Shown here: positions 25,918 to 34,097 of the stretch, one piece after another
Layout: the number at the start of each line of letters is the position of its first letter
Numbering within the stretch: position 1 is the stretch's first letter
Assembly: GCA_030427145.1 (NCBI GenBank)
Contig: JAUHWT010000014.1
Span: forward strand, 62,001-126,000
DNA: 64,000 bases
Direction: 5' to 3'
Source: Alphaproteobacteria bacterium
GTDB lineage: Bacteria > Pseudomonadota > Alphaproteobacteria > Rhodobacterales > Rhodobacteraceae
Made by a program: the position numbers and the translations under genes
Notes under the pieces: model-generated
Databases searched by the model: none
What the model was told of the DNA's origin: nothing
What the model saw: the letters and a program-made list of their open reading frames with translations, nothing else

Positions 25918-26205
25918 CTACATCCCGTCGATCAGATCGAGGAGTTCATCCGGGATGGCGTCTTCCTGGATTTGGAAGACGTGTTCCTGGCCCTGGTCGT
26001 CGGTGACGGAGATGGTGTAGAGCGCGAGGTCGGCGGCGTTGGGGTTGCCGCCATCTAAACTTAGATTGGACAGGGCGTCGGGGTCGAAAGCGTCGCAGTA
26101 GGCCTGGCGCTTTTCCTCGGATGTGGCTGCGGTGTCCATGTGGAGCTTTTTCGGTGGTGTGGTGACGCCGCCGAAGCCGCCGCTCGATACGATTTCAATA
26201 AGCAT
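25918..26205 (-). CDS. Emfourin-type protease inhibitor
   Basis: 95-residue protein whose N-terminus, MLIEIVSSGGFGG, is the hallmark of emfourin, the inhibitor made alongside protealysin-like M4 metalloproteases. The rest is acidic (DAFDPDALSNL, ADLALYTISVTDDQGQ, IPDELLDLIDGM). I prefer the ATG at 26205 because family members start at this strand; an in-frame ATG at 26241 adds 12 residues. It lies 51 nt after the M4 protease stop on the same strand. That matches the bicistronic order known from Serratia and suggests that it restrains the protease inside the cell. Inhibition itself is inferred. Confidence 0.85.
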   Translation of the reverse strand: MLIEIVSSGGFGGVTTPPKKLHMDTAATSEEKRQAYCDAFDPDALSNLSLDGGNPNAADLALYTISVTDDQGQEHVFQIQEDAIPDELLDLIDGM

Positions 26206-26256
26206 TGCCGTACATCCCGCCGTTAGTGTCGTTCCTGCCATTCCCTAGAGGTAGGG

Positions 26257-27354
26257 TCAGACCGCTATTCCGACAAGTCTCCAGGCCCGGCGAAGCATGA
26301 GGTATTCCCAGCTTCCGGTGCCGTGAATTTCGATGGCGGCGTCCAGGGTTTCCGCGGCCCAGTCGCCGAAAGTGGCCATCGGGTTGTTGATCTGCTGCAG
26401 GGCGCGGTACCAGATCTGGCCCGGTTTTTCCCAGGATTTGCCGCCCACATACATACAGTAGAGATAGAAGGCGTGGTTGGGGATGCCGGAGTTGATATGG
26501 ACGCCGCCATTGTCGGAGGTCGTGTCGACATAGACATCCATGTGGAAGGGTTGCGGGTCCTGGCCCAGAAGGCTGTCGGAATAGGCGGTGCCGGGGGCTT
26601 TCATGGAGCGCAGGGCGACGCCGTTGATGTTGGGGCCGAGGATGCCCTTGCCCACCAGCCAGTCGGCCCCGTAGACATCCTGGTCCAGGTGGCGCTGCAC
26701 GGTCATGGTGCCGAAGACGTCCGCGATGCTCTCGTTCAGGGCGCCGGACTGGCCTTGGTAGATCAGGCCGCCGGAGAACTGGACGACGCCGTGGAACATT
26801 TCGTGGCCGATGACGGACAGCTCGGTAAAGGTTTGAAATATCTCGCCATCCCCGTCGCCATAGGCCATCTGTTCGCCGTTCCAGAAGGCGTTGTTGTATT
26901 TGCTGCGGTGGTGGACGGTGGCTTTCAGCGGCATGCCGTTGCCGTCGAGCGAGTTGCGGTTAAACTCGTGCGAGCAGAGGTCGAAGACGACGCCGGCGCC
27001 GTCATAGGCGCGGTCGACCTCCGGGTCGCCGGTGGGGTCCTGGCCCTCGGTGCGGACGGGGGTGCCGGGGAGGCTGGCCTTGTTGTCGCCATCGTAGATC
27101 TGACGGTCGCAGGTGTGTGTCCGGGTGTCCATGAAGGCCAGCGCAGAGGTGACGAAAGCGCCCTGGCGGCCGGCATTGGGGACCATGCCGCCGGAGGTGT
27201 GTTCGGCGCGTTCCTCCCGCACGGATTCGTTTTGTTTGAGCATGGATTTCGCCATTTTCTGCACACTCGTGTCTCCGCGCAGGGCCATCACGCGCAGCAT
27301 GTGCGGCGGGATGATGCAGTTGACGGGATTGTGGCAGGGAGTGGGACCGCACAT
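26257..27354 (-). CDS. Protealysin-like M4 metalloprotease
   Basis: Zinc metallopeptidase of 365 residues in the thermolysin family, short-propeptide (protealysin) branch. The first 50 residues hold the propeptide with CIIPPHML, equivalent to the PPL motif. The catalytic HEMFH is at residues 184-188, the third zinc ligand Glu208 is in ALNESIADVFG, and the later NGGVHINSGIPNHAFYL and GKSWEKPGQIWYRAL carry the substrate-binding His. There is no signal peptide, which fits protealysins that leave the cell by an unusual route or act inside it. The start is ATG 27354 with GGAGG 7 nt upstream; the longer frame to 27399 was rejected. It heads a two-gene unit with the emfourin gene. Confidence 0.9.
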   Translation of the reverse strand: MCGPTPCHNPVNCIIPPHMLRVMALRGDTSVQKMAKSMLKQNESVREERAEHTSGGMVPNAGRQGAFVTSALAFMDTRTHTCDRQIYDGDNKASLPGTPVRTEGQDPTGDPEVDRAYDGAGVVFDLCSHEFNRNSLDGNGMPLKATVHHRSKYNNAFWNGEQMAYGDGDGEIFQTFTELSVIGHEMFHGVVQFSGGLIYQGQSGALNESIADVFGTMTVQRHLDQDVYGADWLVGKGILGPNINGVALRSMKAPGTAYSDSLLGQDPQPFHMDVYVDTTSDNGGVHINSGIPNHAFYLYCMYVGGKSWEKPGQIWYRALQQINNPMATFGDWAAETLDAAIEIHGTGSWEYLMLRRAWRLVGIAV

Positions 27355-27428
27355 GAAATGACCTCCGAAAACCCGGGAAATAATGGTTAACGGTAGCACG
27401 AAACGGCCGTTGTTACGACTTTTTCCGT

Positions 27429-27770
27429 CTATCGCGCCGGTGGTTTGGGTGTCGGGTCGTCGCCGTCGATGGTGGTAATGCGGTTCGGGGAGGTGGCGCA
27501 GGACCAGCGTTTGCCGAACAGCCGCACGCAGTTATGGACGCTGGGGTTGGACACCGGCGGGCGCGGCACGGGGCGCAGCTCGTCGGGCAGTACACGCTGG
27601 TTCAACAGCCGGTCAGCGGCGGGCGGTCGGGGTGTGCCGGAGGGATCAAGGTTGCCGATGGAGGGCATGGCCTGGCGCTGAAACGGGTTTTGGGCGCGGG
27701 CCTGGTCCACGGAAAGCGGCATGCCAAGCGTGGTGGCAAGGATCAGGGATGTCAGGCGGGTGCGGATCAT
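27429..27770 (-). CDS. Small proline-rich exported protein
   Basis: 113-residue protein of unknown function. Residues 1-27 form a signal peptide with cleavage after ARA (DQARAQNPF). The mature part is rich in Pro and Arg (GTPRPPAADRLLNQ, DELRPVPRPPV) and has two cysteines (NCVRLFGKRWSCA) that could form one disulfide. ATG 27770 is used; GTG 27776 adds two residues. It is divergent from the AI-2E transporter gene, with 124 bp between. Confidence 0.65.
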   Translation of the reverse strand: MIRTRLTSLILATTLGMPLSVDQARAQNPFQRQAMPSIGNLDPSGTPRPPAADRLLNQRVLPDELRPVPRPPVSNPSVHNCVRLFGKRWSCATSPNRITTIDGDDPTPKPPAR

Positions 27771-27894
27771 GGTCACGGGTGCAAGCCTATCGCCAGGAGC
27801 GGTGTGTGTCCATTGCGGCGCATTGTGCGCGGCGGCATATTTGGCTAATGCAGCGGCGTGGCCCCGTGCGGGGCGCCAGGGAGAGAGCGGGAAG

Positions 27895-28959
27895 ATGGTA
27901 TCACCAAAACGTCAGGCGATGATCTGGGGCGTCTGCTTTATCCTGTTTGCGCTCATGCTGTGGTTTTTGGGCGAGACGCTTCTGCCGTTCATGCTCGGCG
28001 CGGCGATTGCGTATTTCCTTGATCCCGTCGCGGACCGGCTGGAGGCCATGGGGCTGAGCCGGCTGATGTCGACGGTTCTGATCGCTTTTGGGGCGGTTAT
28101 CCTTTTTGTTCTGGTCATGGTGCTGATCGTTCCGGCGATGGTCGGCCAGATTGGCGATCTGGTGGAGGCCTTCCCTGGGCTCGTGCAGAGTGCGCAGGAG
28201 TTCCTGATCGCCAGGGTACCCGGCATTGATGGCGAGGATGGCATGCTGCAGCGCGGGCTGGCCACGGTGCAGGAGCATATCAGCCAGGTTGGACCAGAGC
28301 TGATTAACACGGCGCTGGCATCGTCGCTGGCGGTGGTGGATTTCGTCGTATTGCTGGTCGTGGCGCCGGTGGTGGCGTTTTACCTGCTGCTGGACTGGGA
28401 CCGGATGGTGGAGCGGATTGATGAACTGCTGCCGCGGGAACACGCGCCGACAATCCGGAGGCTGGCCAAGGACATCGACCGGGTGCTGGCCGGGTTTGTG
28501 CGCGGGCAGGTGACCGTGTGTCTTATTTTGGGTACGTTTTACGCGATTGGTCTGACGCTTATCGGGCTTCCTTACGGGTTTTTGGTGGGGATGGTCGCGG
28601 GGCTTTTGTCGTTCATTCCCTATGTCGGTTCGCTCACGGGCGGGATCCTGTCGATCGGGATCGCGGTGTTTTCGTTCTGGGAGACGCCGGTCTGGATTGC
28701 GGCCACGGTGGCGATTTTTGCGTTTGGTCAGTTCTTTGAGGGCAACATCCTGTCGCCGAAGCTGATCGGTAAGTCGGTGGGCCTGCATCCGGTGCTGCTG
28801 ATCCTGGCTCTGGCGGTGTTTGGCAGCCTGTTTGGCTTTGCCGGTATGCTGGTGGCCGTGCCCGTTGCGGCGGCGCTGGGCGTGCTGGGGCGGTTCCTGG
28901 TGGGACAGTATCAGCAGAGCCCGCTCTACATGGGGCGTGACCCGTATTTAGGGGACTGA
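27895..28959 (+). CDS. AI-2E family transporter
   Basis: Polytopic membrane protein of 354 residues in the AI-2E/UPF0118 family, whose members include a proposed AI-2 exporter and Na+/H+ antiporters; true substrates vary. Landmarks are the first pair of spans, the long periplasmic segment ending IDELLPREHAPTIRRLAKDID, the conserved FVRGQVTVCLILGTFYAIGL, GFLVGMVAGLLSFIPYVG, and FEGNILSPKLIGKSVGLHPV. The start is ATG 27895; in-frame codons further upstream overlap the divergent gene. It is followed 4 nt later by hdaA, the order seen in many Rhodobacterales. Confidence 0.85.
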   Translation: MVSPKRQAMIWGVCFILFALMLWFLGETLLPFMLGAAIAYFLDPVADRLEAMGLSRLMSTVLIAFGAVILFVLVMVLIVPAMVGQIGDLVEAFPGLVQSAQEFLIARVPGIDGEDGMLQRGLATVQEHISQVGPELINTALASSLAVVDFVVLLVVAPVVAFYLLLDWDRMVERIDELLPREHAPTIRRLAKDIDRVLAGFVRGQVTVCLILGTFYAIGLTLIGLPYGFLVGMVAGLLSFIPYVGSLTGGILSIGIAVFSFWETPVWIAATVAIFAFGQFFEGNILSPKLIGKSVGLHPVLLILALAVFGSLFGFAGMLVAVPVAAALGVLGRFLVGQYQQSPLYMGRDPYLGD

Positions 28960-28963
28960 GGCG

Positions 28964-29653
28964 GTGGTAACTGCCCGACAGCTGGCGTTTGATCTGCCGG
29001 TTCGGCCGGCGCTGGGGCGGTCGGATTATTTCGTTTCGCCCACCAACAAGCTGGCCCTCGCACAGATCGACACCTGGCCCGCCTGGCCCGAGGGGCGCAT
29101 GGCGCTGGCCGGACCGGCCGGGTCGGGGAAAACCCATCTGGCGCATGTGTGGGCGGCGGAAGCGGGGGCGCGGATCCTGCATGTCGATGATCTGGATGGC
29201 CTGTCGCTGGAGGCGGTGGCGGGTGACGCGAATTTCGTTTTGGAGGATGCGGACGGGGTCGCCGGGCGGGGCGGGCGGCAGGAGGTCCTGTTTCACCTCT
29301 GCAACCATCTGCGCGCCAATGGCGGGTCGCTCCTTCTGACGGCGCGGGAGGCGCCCGGGGAGTGGGGGCTGACCCTTCCCGACCTGGAAAGCCGTTTGCG
29401 GGTGGCGGGGGTTGCGTGGCTTACGCCGCCGGATGATGCGTTGCTGGCGGCGGTTCTGGTCAAGCTGTTTGCGGATCGACAGGTTGAGGTGGCCCCGGAG
29501 CTGATCCGGTATCTGGTGCCGCGCATGGACCGCTCGATTGCCGCAGCCGAGAGCCTGGTGGCGGCGCTGGACCGGCGGGCGCTGGAGCTGAAACGGCCGG
29601 TGAACGTGTATCTGGCCTCCGAGTTTTTGCGGGCGGGAGATGGGGCGGGCTGA
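28964..29653 (+). CDS. hdaA: DnaA-related regulatory protein HdaA
   Basis: Protein of 229 residues related to the AAA+ part of DnaA. With the DNA clamp it stimulates ATP hydrolysis by DnaA and so prevents over-initiation. The N-terminus ARQLAFDLP is the clamp-binding QLxLDLP-type motif. Walker A is GPAGSGKTHLAH; Walker B (VLEDAD) and the arginine-finger region (ESRLRVA) follow, and the C-terminal lid has RSIAAAESLVAALD. The start is GTG 28964, 4 nt after the transporter stop; no ATG lies before the clamp motif. DnaA itself would have a DNA-binding domain, absent here. Confidence 0.88.
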   Translation: MVTARQLAFDLPVRPALGRSDYFVSPTNKLALAQIDTWPAWPEGRMALAGPAGSGKTHLAHVWAAEAGARILHVDDLDGLSLEAVAGDANFVLEDADGVAGRGGRQEVLFHLCNHLRANGGSLLLTAREAPGEWGLTLPDLESRLRVAGVAWLTPPDDALLAAVLVKLFADRQVEVAPELIRYLVPRMDRSIAAAESLVAALDRRALELKRPVNVYLASEFLRAGDGAG

Positions 29654-29664
29654 CGTTTATTTGG

Positions 29665-29679
29665 CCTGGGCGACCCAGG
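29665..29679 (+). terminator. Short hairpin after hdaA
   Basis: CCTGGG-CGA-CCCAGG is a perfect 6-bp stem 12 nt after the hdaA stop. No T tract follows, so its role is uncertain. The 150 bp from here to the ppk1 start presumably contain the ppk1 promoter, which I could not place. Confidence 0.3.
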
Positions 29680-29825
29680 AGGTTGGGCCTGATCCGGGGG
29701 CCTTACGGGAATTGATTGACGGTGCGGCGGAATTTTGTCCGGAATGCGTTCGTAATTGGAGGAATTTGTCGTAAAACCGTGTTGGAAACCCCATATACAG
29801 ACGGGGAATTTTGAATAGAGGCACC

Positions 29826-32093
29826 ATGGAAGACGCAACCGCCACCGAAGTCAAACCGGAGACCCAGACCCCGGACGCCACCGAAACGCTACCGGTTCTG
29901 GCGGATTTTCTGAATCATCCGGCTCCGGCGGGGCGCGATGTGCCTGGGCTCGACATCAGCGGACTGGACCGGTTCATCAATCGTGAACTGAGCTGGCTCG
30001 GGTTTAACTGGCGGGTGATGTCGGAAGCGGAGAACCCGAAGGTGCCGCTTTTGGAACGTGTGCGGTTTCTCGCGATTTCGGGTGCCAACCTCGATGAGTT
30101 TTACACGGTGCGTGTGGCCGGTCTGCGGGCCATGGTGCGGCAGGGATCGCAGTCGACCAGTATTGATGGGCTGAGCCCGAACAGTCAGTTGCAGAAGATC
30201 GAGTCGGAAGCCCGGCGTCTGATGGCGCGTCAGCAGGCGGCCTGGAAGGAGATTCAGCATCTTTTGCGGGCGGAGGGGATTGAGATCCTCGGGCCGTCGG
30301 ACCTGCGCAAGGTCGATATGGAGGGGCTCGAGACCTATTTCTTCGAGCAGGTTTTCCCGATCCTGACGCCTCTGGCGATTGACCCGGCGCACCCGTTCCC
30401 GTTTATCCCGAGCGGCGGGTTTGCCATGGCGCTGAAACTGCGCCGGGATTCGACGGGTCGTGATCTGGATGCTCTGCTGCCGGTGCCCGCACAGGTCGAG
30501 CGGTTTATCAGTCTTCCCGACGGGCCGCAGGGACAGGTGCGCCTGTTGCCGCTGGAGGGTCTGCTGGAGGTTTTTGTCGACCGGCTGTTCCCGGGTTACA
30601 GCATGTTGGGCAGTTGTGCCTTCCGTGTGCTGCGCGACAGCGATCTGGAGGTTGAGGAAGAGGCCGAGGACCTGGTGCGGGAGTTTGAGACCGCACTGAA
30701 GCGCCGCCGTCGTGGCGACGTGATGCGGCTGAAGATGACGGCGGATGCACCGGATGACCTGAGCCAGTTGGTTGTAAGCTCGCTGGGTGTGGCCCAGGAC
30801 GAGGTTGTGGAAATTCCTGGCATCATCGGTATTGCCAACCTCTCGGCGCTCTGCCGGATTGACCGACCGGATCTGCTTTGGAAGCCGTTCACGCCGCGTG
30901 TGCCGGAGCGGGTGCAGGACTTTGAGGGCGACATTTTTGCGGCGATCCAGCAAAAGGACATGCTGCTGCATCATCCCTATGAGACCTTTGACACTGTTGT
31001 TCAGTTCCTGCAGCAGGCCGCGCGCGATCCGAATGTGGTGGCGATCAAACAGACGCTTTACCGGACCAGCCGGGACAGCCCGATTGTGGCCGCACTCTGC
31101 GAAGCGGCCGAGGATGGCAAGTCGGTCACGGCGCTGGTTGAGTTGAAGGCGCGTTTTGACGAGGCGGCCAACATCCGGCAGTCGCGGCGTCTGGAGCGGG
31201 CGGGTGTTCAGGTGGTCTATGGGTTTGTGGACTGGAAAACCCACGCGAAGATTTCGACCGTGGTGCGCCGCGAGGGCAATGAGCTGGTGACTTACAGCCA
31301 TTTCGGCACGGGCAACTATCATCCGGGCACGGCGAACATTTACACAGACCTGTCGCTCTTTACCTGTGACAAGGCCATGGGGATCGATGCGACGCGGGTG
31401 TTCAACTACGTGACCGGCTATGTGAAACCCGAGAACCTCGAGGCGCTGGCGATTTCGCCGCACATGATCAAGCCGCGTATCCTAGAGAGCCTCAAGGAGG
31501 AGATCGCCCACGCGAAGGCAGGACGTCCGGCGCAGGTCTGGGTTAAGGTCAACGCGATTACCGAACCGGAAGTGATCGACGCGCTCTATGAGGCCAGCCA
31601 GGCCGGTGTGAAGATCGACATGGTGGTGCGCGGGATCTGTTCGCTGCGGGCCGGGGTAAAGGGGCTGAGTGAAAACATCCGGGTGAAATCCATCATTGGC
31701 CGGTTCCTGGAGCACAGCCGCATTGCCTGTTTCGGCAATGGTCACGGGCTGCCGTCGCCGGAGGCGCGGGTTTATATCAGCTCCGCGGACTGGATGGAGC
31801 GGAACCTGAACCGGCGGATCGAGACTCTGGTCGAAATTACCAACCCGACCGTTCATGCGCAGATTCTCGATCAGATCATGGCCGCGAACATGCATGACAT
31901 TGCCCAGAGCTGGGTCGCGCAGCCGGATGGAAGTTTCGCACGGGATACCGGCAACACGGACCCGAACCCGTTCAGCTGTCACAGTTTCTTCATGGAGAAC
32001 CCGTCGCTTTCGGGCCGGGGCCGTGTGGGTGCGCAGGACGTGCATGACCTGATTTCCGGCCGCAAACGTGTTGGAGACATGACGAGCGGTTGA
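29826..32093 (+). CDS. ppk1: Polyphosphate kinase 1
   Basis: Makes long-chain polyphosphate from ATP, reversibly; 755 residues. The N-terminal, head and two phospholipase-D-like domains are in order: RFINRELSWLGFNWRVMSEA at about residue 45, LDEFYTVRVAGL, then LHHPYETFDTVVQFL, IKQTLYRTSRDSPI, and the autophosphorylated His in YSHFGTGNYHPGTA. The second catalytic region has RFLEHSRIACFGNG and YISSADWMERNLNRR. I chose ATG 29826, which has AGAGG 4 nt upstream; TTG 29811 would add five residues. Its partner exopolyphosphatase lies downstream beyond a hairpin. Confidence 0.95.
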   Translation: MEDATATEVKPETQTPDATETLPVLADFLNHPAPAGRDVPGLDISGLDRFINRELSWLGFNWRVMSEAENPKVPLLERVRFLAISGANLDEFYTVRVAGLRAMVRQGSQSTSIDGLSPNSQLQKIESEARRLMARQQAAWKEIQHLLRAEGIEILGPSDLRKVDMEGLETYFFEQVFPILTPLAIDPAHPFPFIPSGGFAMALKLRRDSTGRDLDALLPVPAQVERFISLPDGPQGQVRLLPLEGLLEVFVDRLFPGYSMLGSCAFRVLRDSDLEVEEEAEDLVREFETALKRRRRGDVMRLKMTADAPDDLSQLVVSSLGVAQDEVVEIPGIIGIANLSALCRIDRPDLLWKPFTPRVPERVQDFEGDIFAAIQQKDMLLHHPYETFDTVVQFLQQAARDPNVVAIKQTLYRTSRDSPIVAALCEAAEDGKSVTALVELKARFDEAANIRQSRRLERAGVQVVYGFVDWKTHAKISTVVRREGNELVTYSHFGTGNYHPGTANIYTDLSLFTCDKAMGIDATRVFNYVTGYVKPENLEALAISPHMIKPRILESLKEEIAHAKAGRPAQVWVKVNAITEPEVIDALYEASQAGVKIDMVVRGICSLRAGVKGLSENIRVKSIIGRFLEHSRIACFGNGHGLPSPEARVYISSADWMERNLNRRIETLVEITNPTVHAQILDQIMAANMHDIAQSWVAQPDGSFARDTGNTDPNPFSCHSFFMENPSLSGRGRVGAQDVHDLISGRKRVGDMTSG

Positions 32094-32105
32094 TGCCTTC
32101 AGGCC

Positions 32106-32135
32106 GGGTCGGCGGGCGAAATTAGCCGCCGACCC
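32106..32135 (+). terminator. Hairpin after ppk1
   Basis: GGGTCGGCGG (32106-32115) pairs perfectly with CCGCCGACCC (32126-32135) around a 10-nt loop, 12 nt past the ppk1 stop. With no T tract it may act as a partial terminator or mRNA stabiliser that sets ppk1 and ppx levels apart. Confidence 0.5.
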
Positions 32136-32201
32136 GCGATTGACCTTATGAAAATCTGCTGTAGTGTCCGCCCGGTCTGCTGAGAAGGCTGGGGAGCAGA
32201 A

Positions 32202-33731
32202 GTGACGTCATCGATTTTCGCTGCGGGGAAATTTCCTGGTTTGGATATAGAGGAAGCGGCGAAAGCCCGGCTGAGCCGGATCGGCGTGATTGACGTTGGC
32301 TCAAACTCCGTGCGCATGGTCGTGTTTGACGGCATGGCGCGCAGCCCGGCGTATTTTTTCAACGAGAAACTTTTGTGCGGTCTCGGTGCTGGTCTGAGCG
32401 AAACCGGCCGGCTGAACCCCGAGGGCTGGACGAAAGCCCTGGCCGCAATGCACCGGTTCACGGCTCTGGCCGCGCGGATGGAACTGTCGGGACTGATCGC
32501 AGTCGCCACGGCCGCGGTGCGGGATGCGAAGGACGGTCCGGATTTTTGCGACGCGGTGGAGCGTGAAACGGGTCTGCCCATTCATGTTGCCAGCGGTGAC
32601 GAGGAGGCGCGGCTGGCCGCCAACGGCGTGATGCTGGGCTGGCCGAAGGCCAAGGGGCTGGTGAGCGACATGGGCGGGTCGTCCATGGAACTGGCGGCGA
32701 TTGACGAGGGCGAGATACTGAACTGCGGCACGACGCCGCTGGGGCCGCTCAAACTCAATGACATCCCGGAGATGGACAAGCGGCAGAAATTCATCCGCAA
32801 GAAGATCAAGGCGCTCTACAGCGAGTTTGATGGCAAGGTCGGGCGGCTGTTCCTGGTGGGCGGGTCATGGCGTGCGATTGCGCGGATGGACATGGTGCGC
32901 ACCGGCTATCCCCTGTCGGTGCTGCATGGTTACAGCCCGCCGATTGAGCAGCTTCAGGAGACACTGGATTGGCTGCCCGATCAGGACGTGAAGGAGATGT
33001 CGAACAATTCCGGTACCTCCGTGGCGCGTCTGTCCCTGGTGCCGACGGTGGCGCCGGTGTTGAGCGAACTGATCAGGCAGACAAACCCGGAGCGGGTTGT
33101 GGTTTCGGCCTATGGTCTGCGGGAAGGGCTTTTGTACCGGCAGATGCCGGGCACGATGCGGGCGATGGATCCGCTGATCGAGGTCAGCCGGCACATGGAG
33201 CAGAGCCAGGCGCGGATGCCGGGTTTTGGCGATACGCTCTATGAGTGGATCAAGCCGTTATTCCCCGATGCCGATGAGTGCTTTCTGCGCCTGGTGCGGG
33301 CCGGGTGTCTGATACATGACGTGAACTGGCGGGGGCATCCGGACTTCCGGGCGGAGCTGTGTTTTGCGTCCGTGACGCGTGCGAACATCTCCGGGATCAA
33401 CCACAGTGAGCGGGTGTTCCTGGGGCTGTCGCTGCTCAAGCGCTACAAGGCCAAGGCCCCGGAAGGGGTGGTCGAGGCCTATGAGAAACTTCTGCAGGGC
33501 GACCAGTTGGCAAAGTCGGATATTCTTGGCCGAGCCATGCGTCTGGGGGCCATGTTATCGGGGTCCGCGATCGGTGTCTTGGAAAATACCGAGCTGAAAC
33601 TGACGAAGGATCAACTGATTCTCACGCTTCGGGACAACGCCCGGGAATGCTTCGGTAATTCGGTTGAGCGGCGTCTGCACTCCCTGGCGCAGTGCCTCAA
33701 CGTGACGGGAAAAATCGTTCTAGACGAGTGA
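32202..33731 (+). CDS. ppx: Ppx/GppA-type exopolyphosphatase
   Basis: Splits phosphate from polyphosphate ends, or removes the 5' phosphate of pppGpp; 509 residues. The acetate-kinase-like fold shows GVIDVGSNSVRMVVFDG near residue 30, AVATAAVRDAKD, VASGDEEARLAANGV and DMGGSSMELA. A C-terminal HD-like region (LVRAGCLIHDVNWRGHPD) begins near residue 360. The start is GTG 32202. Its position after ppk1 favours a role in polyphosphate turnover over guanosine pentaphosphate hydrolysis, but the family does both. Confidence 0.9.
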   Translation: MTSSIFAAGKFPGLDIEEAAKARLSRIGVIDVGSNSVRMVVFDGMARSPAYFFNEKLLCGLGAGLSETGRLNPEGWTKALAAMHRFTALAARMELSGLIAVATAAVRDAKDGPDFCDAVERETGLPIHVASGDEEARLAANGVMLGWPKAKGLVSDMGGSSMELAAIDEGEILNCGTTPLGPLKLNDIPEMDKRQKFIRKKIKALYSEFDGKVGRLFLVGGSWRAIARMDMVRTGYPLSVLHGYSPPIEQLQETLDWLPDQDVKEMSNNSGTSVARLSLVPTVAPVLSELIRQTNPERVVVSAYGLREGLLYRQMPGTMRAMDPLIEVSRHMEQSQARMPGFGDTLYEWIKPLFPDADECFLRLVRAGCLIHDVNWRGHPDFRAELCFASVTRANISGINHSERVFLGLSLLKRYKAKAPEGVVEAYEKLLQGDQLAKSDILGRAMRLGAMLSGSAIGVLENTELKLTKDQLILTLRDNARECFGNSVERRLHSLAQCLNVTGKIVLDE

Positions 33732-33815
33732 CTTGCGGTCAATACAACCTGCGGTTTTGTCAATTCACATTAATGTCACAATGTAAGTGCCTGATTAGGG
33801 ATTGCTTTAACGAAA

Positions 33816-33843
33816 AAAGCGACCTGCCGGTGCAGGTCGCTTT
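33816..33843. terminator. Perfect 12-bp hairpin, strong terminator on the minus strand
   Basis: AAAGCGACCTGC (33816-33827) and GCAGGTCGCTTT (33832-33843) form a perfect stem with a 4-nt loop. Read on the minus strand the GC core is followed by six Ts, a textbook intrinsic terminator. On the plus strand, after ppx, the tail is TTTAATT, which is weaker but usable. A bidirectional terminator is likely. The strong leftward form implies a transcript coming from the right, where no leftward gene is known. Confidence 0.75.
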
Positions 33844-34012
33844 AATTCGGTCCCCCCAGACTTGGGCCTTGTGCGCAACGGCGATAGACTTGGGCATCTC
33901 TTGGTGCGGCGCCTCTGTCGTTTTGATCCCTTTGGGACCTCACTCGTTGTCCGGCGAGGGGAATTAAGCAGACCTTTGCAAGAAATGCAACGCGGAACTT
34001 CACCTTGCGCAT
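33842..34012 (-). other. Possible short leftward ORF or RNA between ppx and proS
   Basis: A 56-codon frame runs from ATG 34012 to a TAA at 33842-33844, directly in front of the leftward terminator. The product starts MRKVKFRVAFLAKVCLIPLAG, is basic, and I do not recognise it. There is no ribosome site. The same stretch has a 10-bp direct repeat AGACTTGGGC at about 33858 and 33887. An untranslated RNA ending at the hairpin is an equal possibility. The 366-bp gap from 33732 to 34097 has nothing else except the proS leader. Confidence 0.2.
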
Positions 34013-34097
34013 GGCTTGACGCTGTAACGGCCCGGCATTGCACCCTTCTCCGCCATGGAATAGATCGGGTCAGCCGTTCCCGTTCCGGAGTTTTTAC

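Noticed and set aside
33844-34097. tRNA, tmRNA or SRP RNA near proS
   Set aside because: No T-loop GTTCRA, CCA end or SRP GGAAG/AGCAGCC motif could be placed on either strand.
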